NCBI GenBank assembly: GCA_965601975.1
Contig: OZ271856.1
Span: 2,108,001 to 2,172,000, forward strand
From: JANQIO01 sp965601975
GTDB lineage: Bacteria > Pseudomonadota > Gammaproteobacteria > Pseudomonadales > Halieaceae
Length of the DNA: 64,000 nucleotides
Reading direction: 5' to 3'
Shown here: positions 16,219 to 25,037 of the stretch, in pieces
Position numbering within the stretch: the stretch's first letter is position 1
Layout of the letters: every line of letters starts with the position of its first letter
Translations under genes and position numbers: made by a program
Notes under the pieces: generated by a model
What the model saw: only the letters and a program-made list of their open reading frames with translations
The model's database searches: none
Told to the model about the DNA's origin: nothing

Positions 16219-17765
16219 GCGACGAGATCCGGCCAGAACTTGCGGCGCTGCACGAGCGCCTCGACAAGACCCTGGATGCGTCCCGGGAGGAGGCAGCGGA
16301 CAAACGTCACGCCAAGGGCTACCGCACCGCGCGGGAAAACCTGGATGACCTGGTCGACCCCGGCAGCTTTGTCGAATACGGCCAGCTCGCCGTGGCCGCC
16401 CAGCGCAGCCGTCGCGACTACGAGGACCTGCAGCAGAATACGCCCGGCGACGGCGTGATCACCGGCACCGCCCGCATCAACGGCCAGCCGGCCGCCGTGG
16501 TGGTGTACGACTACAGTGTGCTGGCGGGCACCCAGGGTTACTTCCACCACCACAAGCTCGATCGCATCTTCGACACCGCCGAACAGCTGGAACTGCCGGT
16601 GGTGATGTTTACCGAGGGCGGCGGTGGACGCCCGGGCGACACGGACATCAAGACCACGATCGCCGGCCTCAATGTGCCGTCCTTCCTGACCTGGGCGCGG
16701 CTGTCCGGGCAGGTGCCGCGCATCGCCATCAACAACGGCTACTGTTTTGCCGGCAATGCGGCCCTGTTTGGCTGCGCCGATATCACGGTGGCGACCCGCA
16801 GTTCCTGGATTGGCATGGCCGGGCCCGCGATGATCGAGGGCGGCGGCCTGGGTGTGTTCAAGCCCACCGAGATTGGCCCCATCGAAGTGCAGGAGCGCAA
16901 CGGCGTGGTGGACATCGTGGCCGAGGACGAGGCCGATGCCACCCGCATCGGCAAGCAGCTGCTGGGCTACTTCCAGGGCCCGATCGAGCAGTGGTCATGC
17001 CCGGACCAGTCGACGCTGCGCGACGCCATCCCGGAAGACCGCCGCTGGGGTTATCCAGTGCGGCGCATCATCGAAACCATTGCCGACGAGGGCTCCTTTA
17101 TCGAACTGCGGCGCGTTTATGCCCGCCCGGTGATTACCGGCTTCATGCGCCTGGAGGGAAAACCGGTCGGCATCATCGCCAATGATTGCCAGCAGCTTGG
17201 CGGTGCCGTGGATGCGGAGAGCTCCGAGAAAGCCGCCCGTTTCCTGCAACTTTGCGATGCTTTCGAATTACCGGTGGTGTCGCTGACCGATACGCCCGGC
17301 TTTATGGTGGGGCCCGACAGCGAGAAGCAGGCGGCGGTGCGGCGTATGTCCAGCCTGTTTGTGGCTGCCGCCAGTATCACCGTGCCGATCGTCGGCATCT
17401 TCCTGCGCAAGGGCTACGGCCTCGGCGCCATGGCGATGGTGGGCGGCAGTTTCGCGGCGCCGGTTTACGCCGCCGCCTGGCCCACCGGTGAGTTTGGCGG
17501 CATGGGCCTTGAAGGCGCCGTTCGGCTGGGCTTCAAAAAAGAACTCGAGGCGGTGCCCGAAGGCCCGGAGCGGGATGCGCTGTTCGAGGAACTGGTGGCC
17601 AGGATGTACGAAGTGGGCAAGGCCACGGAAACCGCCACCCACCTGGAAATCGACGCGGTGATCGACCCGGTCGAGACCCGACGCGTGATTATCGAGGCAC
17701 TGGCGGCTGCGCCAAAGAGCCTGCACCGCAAACCGGGCCGGCGGCCCTTCGTCGATACCTGGTGA
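16215..17765 (+). CDS. Acyl-CoA carboxylase, carboxyltransferase (beta) subunit
   Basis: 516 residues with two crotonase-like halves. The N-terminal half has GDGVITGTARINGQPAAVVVYDYSVLAGTQGYFHHHKLDR and TEGGGGRPGD; the C-terminal half has GIIANDCQQLGGAVDAESSEKAARFLQLCDAF and TPGFMVGPDSEKQAAVRR. This is the carboxyltransferase component of propionyl-, methylcrotonyl- or geranyl-CoA carboxylases. No biotin carboxylase/carrier subunit is present in the window, so the partner must be encoded elsewhere. It overlaps the carbonic anhydrase gene by 4 bp. Geranyl- or methylcrotonyl-type use would fit isoprenoid breakdown, but the acyl specificity cannot be read here. Confidence 0.9.
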   Translation: MSDEIRPELAALHERLDKTLDASREEAADKRHAKGYRTARENLDDLVDPGSFVEYGQLAVAAQRSRRDYEDLQQNTPGDGVITGTARINGQPAAVVVYDYSVLAGTQGYFHHHKLDRIFDTAEQLELPVVMFTEGGGGRPGDTDIKTTIAGLNVPSFLTWARLSGQVPRIAINNGYCFAGNAALFGCADITVATRSSWIGMAGPAMIEGGGLGVFKPTEIGPIEVQERNGVVDIVAEDEADATRIGKQLLGYFQGPIEQWSCPDQSTLRDAIPEDRRWGYPVRRIIETIADEGSFIELRRVYARPVITGFMRLEGKPVGIIANDCQQLGGAVDAESSEKAARFLQLCDAFELPVVSLTDTPGFMVGPDSEKQAAVRRMSSLFVAAASITVPIVGIFLRKGYGLGAMAMVGGSFAAPVYAAAWPTGEFGGMGLEGAVRLGFKKELEAVPEGPERDALFEELVARMYEVGKATETATHLEIDAVIDPVETRRVIIEALAAAPKSLHRKPGRRPFVDTW

Positions 17766-17769
17766 TGCG

Positions 17770-19185
17770 ATGAGCGGGCCCTTTCAATCCATCGCCGTTG
17801 CGCGGGAGTGCGAGTCCCCCGAGAACCCCGGTGGACTGGAAAAGCGGGTGGCGCTGGTGCCGGATGACGTACGCGCCCTGGTCGCCGCGGGCGCAGAAGT
17901 GGCCGTTGAGGCCGGTGCCGGGGAGGGCGTCGGTTTCAGCGACGACGAGTACCTGGACGCCGGCGCGCACATCGAAGACGCCGGTGCCATCTACCGGGAC
18001 AAGGACCTGTTGATCAAGTTCAAGGGGCCCTCCATGGAGTCGATCCCGCAGATGCGACCGGGATGCACCCTGTTCTGCATGGCGCATTTCCACTCCTACC
18101 CGGACCGCGCCGCGCTGCTGGAGCAGCAGCGCATCAACGTGATTGCGATGGAAGAAGTTCTGGAATCGCCCAAATCCCAGAGTGACCTGCGCATATTGGG
18201 CCGCGTGGCCATGAATCACGCCCTGACACCGATCATGGACGACAACACGATTGGCGGGACGCGCATTCGCGTGCTGCAGTGGAGCCCGCGCCTCGACGCC
18301 GCCATTCGCCGCGCCGGTAACCGCGACCCGCGCTCCCTGGATGTACTGCAGGGGGATTCCCAGTACGAGGAGCTCAACAAGCTGGGTACTGAAGCGCTCT
18401 ACTTCTATGACAGTGACAGTTTCGTCGACGAGCACGGCGTGCTCGAACGTTTGAAGCAGGACGGCTGCCGGGTCTACGACCTGGCGCAGTTTGAGCGGGA
18501 GCAGGGCCGAGACGCCATCGACGCCTATCGCGAGAAACACCCACCCCATCGATTCGGCATGCGCCGCATCCAGTGTCTGCACGAGACCGGCCGGGCCGGG
18601 GCTCGCTACGGCGTGGAACTGCTGAAGCAGAACAAGCCGGATATCGATCTGCGCCACGCCAAGGTGGTGGTGCTGGGCTATGGCAACGTCGGCCAGGGCG
18701 CGATCCATGAACTCAACGAACAGGGTGTGGGCTGTGTCAGCGTGCTGGGCAGGACCCACACCATGCACGGCCGCATCGACTACTGGCTGCGCGACGTGGA
18801 CCTGGTGGTCAACGGCGCCGAGCAGCCGCCGGAAATGCGCGGCATCAATTTCCTGGTCAGCAACGAACACCTGCAGCAATTGGTGCCGGACGGTTCCGTG
18901 GTGATCGACCTGGTGGGCGGGAGCCCCACCAACCGCTCACCGGTGGAAGCGGTGACCAGCTGCACGTTTCTTACCGACCCGCACTTCGTCACCCATGGCG
19001 TTACCGTGTCCTCCCTGTGGGGCTGGCCCATGATGGGGATGATGCGGGATACGGCGCTACGCTATTCAGGACAAATTCGCGATGTGCTGCTGGGGCCGGA
19101 ACGTCTCATCGGCGGCCTCGACGAACTCACGCCCGGCGTAAAGCGCGCGCTGGTCTGCGGAAAGTTCGAATCGGGGTCAGAGTAA
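17770..19185 (+). CDS. Alanine dehydrogenase/PNT-like NAD(P)-binding protein
   Basis: 471 residues. The N-terminal part (KRVALVPDDVRALVAAGAEVAVEAGAG) is an AlaDH/transhydrogenase N-terminal domain, and a Rossmann motif VVVLGYGNVGQGAI lies at about residue 300. Saccharopine dehydrogenases share this architecture. The middle section (about residues 130-260) is not one I recognise. Specific substrate is unknown, and it is odd in an acyl-CoA operon. The last residues ESGSE and the TAA stop are supplied by the left arm of a 20-bp inverted repeat at 19173-19192, so the native C-terminus may have been changed when the repeat arrived. Confidence 0.75.
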   Translation: MSGPFQSIAVARECESPENPGGLEKRVALVPDDVRALVAAGAEVAVEAGAGEGVGFSDDEYLDAGAHIEDAGAIYRDKDLLIKFKGPSMESIPQMRPGCTLFCMAHFHSYPDRAALLEQQRINVIAMEEVLESPKSQSDLRILGRVAMNHALTPIMDDNTIGGTRIRVLQWSPRLDAAIRRAGNRDPRSLDVLQGDSQYEELNKLGTEALYFYDSDSFVDEHGVLERLKQDGCRVYDLAQFEREQGRDAIDAYREKHPPHRFGMRRIQCLHETGRAGARYGVELLKQNKPDIDLRHAKVVVLGYGNVGQGAIHELNEQGVGCVSVLGRTHTMHGRIDYWLRDVDLVVNGAEQPPEMRGINFLVSNEHLQQLVPDGSVVIDLVGGSPTNRSPVEAVTSCTFLTDPHFVTHGVTVSSLWGWPMMGMMRDTALRYSGQIRDVLLGPERLIGGLDELTPGVKRALVCGKFESGSE

Positions 19186-19251
19186 CTTTTTTGAATCCGC
19201 ACCATCAGTCAAAAGGTCGAGCAGCTTGAGCAAAAAAGTTACTCTGACCCC
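19173..19251. repeat. 79-bp element with perfect 20-bp terminal inverted repeats
   Basis: GGGGTCAGAGTAACTTTTTT at 19173-19192 is repeated exactly in inverse orientation at 19232-19251, with a 39-nt centre. The left arm supplies the stop codon of the AlaDH/PNT-like gene, and the right arm ends 17 bp before the next start. The GGGGTCAGAGT(AAC) core recurs partially at 3930-3939 and, as GGGTCAAAGTAAC on the minus strand, near 27690. It looks like a small non-autonomous mobile repeat (MITE-like) and could form a strong hairpin between the two genes. Confidence 0.85.
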
Positions 19252-19268
19252 AGTTTGAGGATAAACCC

Positions 19269-20441
19269 ATGTCTCTCGATTTTGATTCTGCTCGCATTCC
19301 CAACCCGAACATGACCGAGGAGCACGAGGCCTGGCGTACCCAGCTGCGCCGCTTTGTCGAAACGGAAATCATGCCCTACGCCGAGGAGTGGGACGAGGCG
19401 GGGGAGGTTCCCATGGAGCTATGGCCCAAGGCGGCGGAAGTCGGGCTGCTGGGCATGGGCTATCCCGAGGAATACGGCGGGGTGAAAGAAGGCATCGATT
19501 CCTGGCACGGTTGGATCGTGAACGAGGAGCTGGCGCGGCACAGCGTCGGTGGCGTCAATGCCAGCCTGATGGTGCACGGCATCGGACTGCCGCCGGTCAT
19601 CAACTGGGGGCCGGACTGGATGAAGCAGGAGGTAGCGCCGCCGGTACTGGCTGGGGAGAAGCATATCTCCCTGGGCATCACGGAGCCCGGCGGCGGTTCC
19701 GACGTGGCGCAGCTGGCAACGACCGCCGTGCGCGACGGCGACCATTACATCGTCAATGGCTCCAAGACCTATATCACCGGCGGCATGCGCGCCAACTGGG
19801 TGTCGACCGCGGTGCGCACCGGCGGGGAAGGCGCGGGCGGCGTTTCCATGCTGTTGATTCCCACGGATGCCGAGGGTTTCTCCCGCACCGAGCTGGATCG
19901 CAAGCAGGGCTGGTGGGCGTCGGACACTGCGACCCTGTATTTCGACAACGTCCGGGTGCCGGTGGAAAACCTGATCGGCGAAGAGAACAAGGGCTTCCTG
20001 GTGATCATGACCAATTTCAACGGCGAGCGCATGGGTATGGCCGCCCAGATGGAAGCCTTTGGCAGGGTGTGCCTGGAAGAAGCGGTAGAGTGGGCGCGGG
20101 ATCGCAAAACTTTCGGCAAGCGTCTTGCCGACCACCAGGTGATTCGGCACAAGATTGCGATGATGAAGCAGAAGCTCAATGCCACCCAGGCCTATATCCG
20201 CATGTGTTACGAGTCCATCGAGGCGGGCAACCCTAACCCGGGCGACATCGCGCTGCTGAAAGTGCAGGCCAGCGAGACCATGGAATTCTGCGCCCGCGAG
20301 GCGATGCAGATCCTGGGCGGCATCGGCTACATGCGCGGCAGCCGGGTAGAGCGCATCTACCGCGAGGTGCGGGTCAATGCCATCGGCGGCGGCTCCGAGG
20401 AAATCATGCGCGACCTGGCGGCGCGCCAGTACCAGCTCTAG
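19269..20441 (+). CDS. Acyl-CoA dehydrogenase
   Basis: 390 residues. Family signatures are ITEPGGGSDVAQL, NGSKTYITGG, FLVIMTNFNGERMGMA, and the C-terminal QILGGIGYMRGSRVERIYREVRVNAIGGGSEEIMRDLA. The catalytic-base region resembles the short/branched-chain and isovaleryl types. It catalyses FAD-dependent alpha,beta-dehydrogenation of an acyl-CoA. It starts just after the 79-bp inverted-repeat element, so the element may separate this second half of the locus from the first. A GST gene follows after 9 bp. Confidence 0.93.
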   Translation: MSLDFDSARIPNPNMTEEHEAWRTQLRRFVETEIMPYAEEWDEAGEVPMELWPKAAEVGLLGMGYPEEYGGVKEGIDSWHGWIVNEELARHSVGGVNASLMVHGIGLPPVINWGPDWMKQEVAPPVLAGEKHISLGITEPGGGSDVAQLATTAVRDGDHYIVNGSKTYITGGMRANWVSTAVRTGGEGAGGVSMLLIPTDAEGFSRTELDRKQGWWASDTATLYFDNVRVPVENLIGEENKGFLVIMTNFNGERMGMAAQMEAFGRVCLEEAVEWARDRKTFGKRLADHQVIRHKIAMMKQKLNATQAYIRMCYESIEAGNPNPGDIALLKVQASETMEFCAREAMQILGGIGYMRGSRVERIYREVRVNAIGGGSEEIMRDLAARQYQL

Positions 20442-20450
20442 GAGGCACAG

Positions 20451-21116
20451 ATGAAACTTTGGCACTGCAAGGGAGCGCGATCGCTGCGAGCGCTATGGGC
20501 CCTGGAGGAAATGGGCCTCGACTACGAGCTGCACGTGATGCCGTTCCCGCCGCGCATCTTCGAAAAGGAATACCTGGACGTGAACATGCTGGGCACCATT
20601 CCCTTCCTGGATGACGGCGATACCCAGATGACCGAGTCCAGCGGCATCTGCCACTACCTGGTAGAGCGCTATGAGCAGTGGGATTTCGGTCTCAAGTCCG
20701 ATCACCGGGAGTACGGCGATTACCTGAACTGGCTGTACCACTCGGATGCCACCCTGACGTTCCCGCAGACCATCGCCATGCGCTACTTTCACCTGGAGCC
20801 CACGCCGGAGAAGCAACCGGTGGCCGTCGACTACGGCAAGTGGTTCTATGCGCGGCTGCGCATGCTGGACGCTCACCTGACGACCCGTACCTGGCTGGTG
20901 GATGACCGCTTCACGATCGCCGATATTTGTATCGGCTACGCCCTCTACCTGGCGGACACCCTGAAGCTGGGCGAGGCCTGCGGGCGCGAGTTCCAGCCAC
21001 AGACGGCGGATTACCTGGCGCGCCTGAAAGAGCGCCCGGCGTTCCAGCGGGCCGACGCGATGGACAGCGAGGTCGGTTCCAATCCAGAAGATTTCATCAA
21101 AGAGGACCAGTCATGA
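20451..21116 (+). CDS. Glutathione S-transferase family protein
   Basis: 221 residues. The N-terminal thioredoxin fold starts MKLWHCKGARSLRALWALEEMGLDYELHVMPFPPR, with the cis-Pro segment MLGTIPFLDDGDTQMTESSGICHYLVERY. An all-helical C-terminal domain with DDRFTIADICIGYAL follows. In acyl-CoA loci such enzymes may detoxify or isomerise reactive intermediates; no specific role is shown. Its stop overlaps the next start (ATGA at 21113-21116), so it is co-translated with the next acyl-CoA dehydrogenase. Confidence 0.88.
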   Translation: MKLWHCKGARSLRALWALEEMGLDYELHVMPFPPRIFEKEYLDVNMLGTIPFLDDGDTQMTESSGICHYLVERYEQWDFGLKSDHREYGDYLNWLYHSDATLTFPQTIAMRYFHLEPTPEKQPVAVDYGKWFYARLRMLDAHLTTRTWLVDDRFTIADICIGYALYLADTLKLGEACGREFQPQTADYLARLKERPAFQRADAMDSEVGSNPEDFIKEDQS

Positions 21117-22330
21117 ACAGTGCAGTGAATACGCCCTCGGCACAGGAACTGGAAGAATTTCGCCAGGAGGTGAACGCCTGGTTGGTGGAGAACAAGCCCG
21201 CTGATCCGGGATTCCTGCTTCCGCAGACGTTCATGGAAGTGGGCTCGGACCAGCAGCTCGACTTCCTGCGGGAATGGCAGCACAAGCTGTGGTCCGCGGG
21301 CTACCTGGGCATGGCCTGGCCCAAGCAATACGGCGGGCAGGGCGTTGCGCCCGAGTTCCAGATGGTCGCCGACTCGGAGATGCGCGCTGTGGGCGTGCCC
21401 ATCGCTTTCAACGTCATTGGTCTTGGCTGGGCCGGGCCGCTGATCCTGGATCGCGGTACCGAGGAAGAGAGAGAAAAATACCTGAAGAACATTCTCAGCG
21501 CCGAAGACATCTGGTGCCAGGGCTTCTCCGAGCCCGATCACGGCTCTGACCTGGGCAACGTGCAGACCCGCGCGGTGCGCGATGGCGACGAGTACGTCGT
21601 CAACGGCACCAAGATCTGGACCACCATGGGGAATTACGCCAAGTACATGATCCTCCTGGCGCGCACCAATCCGGACACCGAGCGCAAGTATGACGGCCTG
21701 TCTTTTTTCCTGTCGCCCATGCAGGTCGACGGTATCGACCCGCGGCCGATCCAGAAGCTGACCGGCGAATACGGATTCACGGAAACCTTTTTCACCGACG
21801 CGCGCATTCCCGCCAGCTGCCTGATGGGCGAAGAGGGCGAGGGCTGGAAGATCGCCATGCAGACGCTGCAGTATGAGCGCGGCGCAGCGGCGGGTGCGGC
21901 CGGCGGCCTGATGCAGGTACGTGTGTTGATGGAAGATGTCATCGCGGTACTGCGCGATGTCACGCGAGACGGTGCACCGGTGCTGGAGGACCCGCTCGTC
22001 CGTGACCAAGTGGTGAGATTGCTGATCGAAGAGAAAGCCAACAACCTGTCGAGCCGCCGTTCGGCGATTCCCGCGCTGTCCTCGGACTACCCGTTCTCTT
22101 TGAACCTGTCCTCGAAGCTGCGCAGCAGCGAATTTGCCCGGCGCATGCGCCAGTTCGCGGTGGCGGCCCAGGGCGGCCACGGCGGCCTGTACGTGGGAGA
22201 TGGCGATGCCCTTTCCGGGGGTTTCTGGCAGCGTGCCTACATGAACAACTTCGCCACCACCATCGGCGGTGGCACCAGCCAGATCCAGGCCAATATCGTC
22301 GGCGAGCATGTGCTCGGCCTGCCGAAGTAG
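21113..22330 (+). CDS. Acyl-CoA dehydrogenase, large-subunit-like
   Basis: 405 residues starting MNSAVNTPSAQELEEFRQEVNAWL. It shows GFSEPDHGSDLGNVQTRAVRDGDEYVVNGTKIWTTMGNYA and a C-terminal GGGTSQIQANIVGEHVLGLPK. The next gene encodes a shorter, more divergent acyl-CoA dehydrogenase, a pairing seen in heteromeric (alpha2beta2) enzymes of the FadE28/FadE29 type used in steroid side-chain degradation in actinobacteria. Such a complex is likely but not proven. The start at 21113 overlaps the GST stop; a longer frame to 20927 lies inside the GST gene and is rejected. Confidence 0.9.
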   Translation: MNSAVNTPSAQELEEFRQEVNAWLVENKPADPGFLLPQTFMEVGSDQQLDFLREWQHKLWSAGYLGMAWPKQYGGQGVAPEFQMVADSEMRAVGVPIAFNVIGLGWAGPLILDRGTEEEREKYLKNILSAEDIWCQGFSEPDHGSDLGNVQTRAVRDGDEYVVNGTKIWTTMGNYAKYMILLARTNPDTERKYDGLSFFLSPMQVDGIDPRPIQKLTGEYGFTETFFTDARIPASCLMGEEGEGWKIAMQTLQYERGAAAGAAGGLMQVRVLMEDVIAVLRDVTRDGAPVLEDPLVRDQVVRLLIEEKANNLSSRRSAIPALSSDYPFSLNLSSKLRSSEFARRMRQFAVAAQGGHGGLYVGDGDALSGGFWQRAYMNNFATTIGGGTSQIQANIVGEHVLGLPK

Positions 22331-22344
22331 GGGAGGTAAGCATC

Positions 22345-23469
22345 GTGAACAAGGAAATACACTTCACTGACGAGCAGGCCATGATCCTGGAGAGCGCCCG
22401 GGATTTCTGCCGGGACAAGTCGCCGATCGTGGCAGTGCGCGAGCAGATGAAGACCGAGGCCGGTTTTGATGCGTCGGTTTGGCAAGCCATGGTGGACCTT
22501 GGCTGGCTGGGACTGGCGATTCCCGAAGATTTCGGTGGCTCCGGCCTGGGTGTCGGCAGCACCGTGCCCCTGGCGGAGAGCATGGGGCGCGCCATGTTGT
22601 CCACGCCGTTTTTCTCCACCACCCTGGCGGCCCAGCTGATTGTTCGCGCCGGCACGTCCGCCCAGCAGGAGGAATGGCTGCCAAAGCTGGCAGCCGGCAC
22701 CATCGCGACCATCGCGCTGCTGGACAATGAAGACTGGGGCGCAGAGTCCACCCATTGCAGCGCCAGCCGCGATGGGGAGCAGATCAAGCTCAATGGCGAG
22801 AAGTGGTACGTGGCAGACGCGGAATCCGCGGAGCTGGTCATTGTGTTCTGCCAGCTCGACGGCAAGCCGGCGCTGGTGCTGTTGAATAATGATGGCCTGC
22901 CCCTGGAACGCCACACCCTGCTGGATGAAACCAAGCGTGCGGCAAAGCTCACCCTGGACGGCGTCAGCGTGGATTCCAGCGCGCTGCTGGACCCTGCAAA
23001 AACCACCTCCGCGCTGCGCGATGTACGCCTGCTGGGCGCGCTGCTGACCGCGGCTGAGGCGACCGGTAGCACGGCAGCCTGTCTCGACACCGTGGTCGAC
23101 TACCTGAAAACCCGCAAGCAGTTCGGCAAGCTGATCGGCTCCTACCAGGCGCTGAAGCACCCGACCGTGGAAATGCTCTGCGAGATGGATTCCGCGCGCT
23201 CGCTGGTCTATCACGCAGCCACCATCGTCGGCGACACGGAGCTGGACAGGGACGCAGAGGTGGCCTGCCGCATGGCCAAGGCCCAGGCCAGCGAGGCCCT
23301 GGCCTTTGCCGGCGACCGCGCCGTGCAGTTCCACGGCGGCATGGGCTTTACCTACGAGTGCGACGCCCAGCTCTATATTCGACGCGCCCAGTGGTCGCGC
23401 CAGCAGTTTGGCGACGCCTGGCACCATCGCAAACACCTGGCCGGCCTGCTGCTGGACCAGGCCAGTTAA
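22345..23469 (+). CDS. Acyl-CoA dehydrogenase, partner-subunit-like
   Basis: 374 residues read from a GTG with GGGGAGG upstream. It has the acyl-CoA dehydrogenase fold (LGWLGLAIPEDFGGSGLGVGS, FGKLIGSYQALKHPTVEM, FHGGMGFTYECDAQLYIRRAQ), but the middle domain is weakly conserved (TIALLDNEDWGAES, without the usual TEPxxGSD motif). It lies 14 bp after a canonical paralogue. This combination fits the second subunit of a heteromeric acyl-CoA dehydrogenase, where only one subunit type binds FAD fully. It is followed by SDR genes. Confidence 0.88.
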   Translation: MNKEIHFTDEQAMILESARDFCRDKSPIVAVREQMKTEAGFDASVWQAMVDLGWLGLAIPEDFGGSGLGVGSTVPLAESMGRAMLSTPFFSTTLAAQLIVRAGTSAQQEEWLPKLAAGTIATIALLDNEDWGAESTHCSASRDGEQIKLNGEKWYVADAESAELVIVFCQLDGKPALVLLNNDGLPLERHTLLDETKRAAKLTLDGVSVDSSALLDPAKTTSALRDVRLLGALLTAAEATGSTAACLDTVVDYLKTRKQFGKLIGSYQALKHPTVEMLCEMDSARSLVYHAATIVGDTELDRDAEVACRMAKAQASEALAFAGDRAVQFHGGMGFTYECDAQLYIRRAQWSRQQFGDAWHHRKHLAGLLLDQAS

Positions 23470-23487
23470 CGGATACAAGGAAACACG

Positions 23488-24261
23488 ATGAAAAACCTGT
23501 TTGATGTCAGCGGCAAGGTGGCGGTCGTCACCGGCGGCTCCACGGGGATTGGCAGAATGATCGCCCAGGGCTTTGTCGAGAACGGTGTGAAAACCTATAT
23601 CACCGCGCGCAAGCAGCCGGCACTGGATGAAGCGGCGGCGGAGATGAGCGAGTTCGGTGAGTGCATCGCCATCCAGTCCGATCTGTCCACCATGGACGGG
23701 CTCAACAGTTTTGCCGACGCGGTGCTTGCGAAAGAAGACAAGATCGACATTCTCATCAATAACGCCGGTGCAACCTGGGGGGCGGATGTCGATGAGTTTC
23801 CCGAAGCCGGTTGGGACAAGGTCATGGACCTGAACGTGAAGTCCATCTTCTTCCTGACACAGCGTTTCCTGCCGGCACTGCGGGCCGCGGGCAGCAAGGA
23901 AGACCCGTCACGGGTGGTGAACATCAGCTCCATCAACGGCATTACCCACCCGCACATGAATAACTACTCCTACTCGGCCAGCAAGTCCGCGGTGATCCAG
24001 CTGACCCGGCACATGGCGGCAGACCTGGGGCCGGACAACATCAACATCAATGGTATAGCGCCGGGCTTCTTTCCCAGCAAGATGACCAAACACCTGCTGG
24101 CGGAAGTGCCGGAAGAAACGGAAGTTGCCGGCGCACCGGTGGCGCGCCTGGGCAGCGCCGAGGACGCCGCGGGCACGGCCATCTACCTGTGTTCGCGCGG
24201 CAGCAACTACCTCTGCGGCCATACTATTGTCATGGACGGTGGCGTGGTGGCTGCCAGCTAA
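23488..24261 (+). CDS. SDR-family oxidoreductase
   Basis: 257 residues. Rossmann motif TGGSTGIG near residue 14, NNAG near 87, and the catalytic Ser-Tyr-Lys in ISSINGIT and YSYSASKSA. The C-terminal segment NGIAPGFFPSKMTKHLL is typical of 3-oxoacyl- or 3-hydroxyacyl-type SDRs. It reversibly oxidises a hydroxyl to a ketone with NAD(P). It is the first of three consecutive SDR genes; its TAA overlaps the next ATG (TAATG at 24259-24263). Confidence 0.9.
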   Translation: MKNLFDVSGKVAVVTGGSTGIGRMIAQGFVENGVKTYITARKQPALDEAAAEMSEFGECIAIQSDLSTMDGLNSFADAVLAKEDKIDILINNAGATWGADVDEFPEAGWDKVMDLNVKSIFFLTQRFLPALRAAGSKEDPSRVVNISSINGITHPHMNNYSYSASKSAVIQLTRHMAADLGPDNININGIAPGFFPSKMTKHLLAEVPEETEVAGAPVARLGSAEDAAGTAIYLCSRGSNYLCGHTIVMDGGVVAAS

Positions 24262-25037
24262 TGGCGCTCTCCAAACTCAGTCGCTCGATTCGCGGCAGCG
24301 TGGCCCTGATCACCGGTGCCGCCAGCGGTATCGGCCGCGCCACCGCGCGCTTGTTTGCCGACGAGGGGGCGAAGCTGGCGCTGCTGGATATCAACAGCGA
24401 GGCGCTGGCGGAATTGCAGCAGGAGATCGAGAGCGAGGGTGGTGTGGTCGCCACCTTCCATGTCGACCTGTCCGACCGCGATACGGTGGAGCGTGTCGTC
24501 ACGGAAGCCATCGACCATTTCGGCTCTCTCGACATCCTGGTCAATAACGCGGGGCTCGCCATTCCCAGGGCGCTCGAAGACGACAGCTATGGAAAAAGCT
24601 GGGATATCTCGCTGGCTGTGATGGTAGAGGCCCAGGCCTGGGCCGCGCGCGCCGCGGTGCCGGCGCTGCGAAAGTCTGATCACCCAAGGATTATCAACCT
24701 GGCCTCCACCGAGGGGCTGGGGGCGACCCGCTTCAACAGTGCCTACGTGGTCGCCAAGCATGCCGCAGTGGGATTGACCCGCGCGCTGGCGGTGGACTAC
24801 GGCAAGGAGGGCATCACCGTCAACGCGGTCTGCCCCGGCCCGGTCCACACCGCGATCACCGAGGGCATTCCCGACGCGGACAAGCAGACCTTTGCCCAGC
24901 GCCGCACAGCCCTGCGCCGCTACGCCGACCCGGAAGAAATCGCTCACGCCATCCTGCACCTGGCGCTGCCGGCTTCGAGTTTCATCACCGGCTCATTGCT
25001 GGTCGCCGACGGTGGCGTCACTATTCGCAACGCATGA
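24261..25037 (+). CDS. SDR-family oxidoreductase
   Basis: 258 residues starting MALSKLSRSIRGSVALITGAASGIG. It has NNAG near residue 93, ASTEGLGATRFNSAYVVAKHA at the active site, and the C-terminal SFITGSLLVADGGVTIRNA. The Tyr and Lys are spaced as YxxxK (YVVAK). It is the second of three SDR genes in a row, overlaps both neighbours, and probably acts on a related hydroxy or oxo intermediate. The start at 24261 is fixed by overlap with the preceding stop; the upstream in-frame extension lies in the previous gene. Confidence 0.9.
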   Translation: MALSKLSRSIRGSVALITGAASGIGRATARLFADEGAKLALLDINSEALAELQQEIESEGGVVATFHVDLSDRDTVERVVTEAIDHFGSLDILVNNAGLAIPRALEDDSYGKSWDISLAVMVEAQAWAARAAVPALRKSDHPRIINLASTEGLGATRFNSAYVVAKHAAVGLTRALAVDYGKEGITVNAVCPGPVHTAITEGIPDADKQTFAQRRTALRRYADPEEIAHAILHLALPASSFITGSLLVADGGVTIRNA

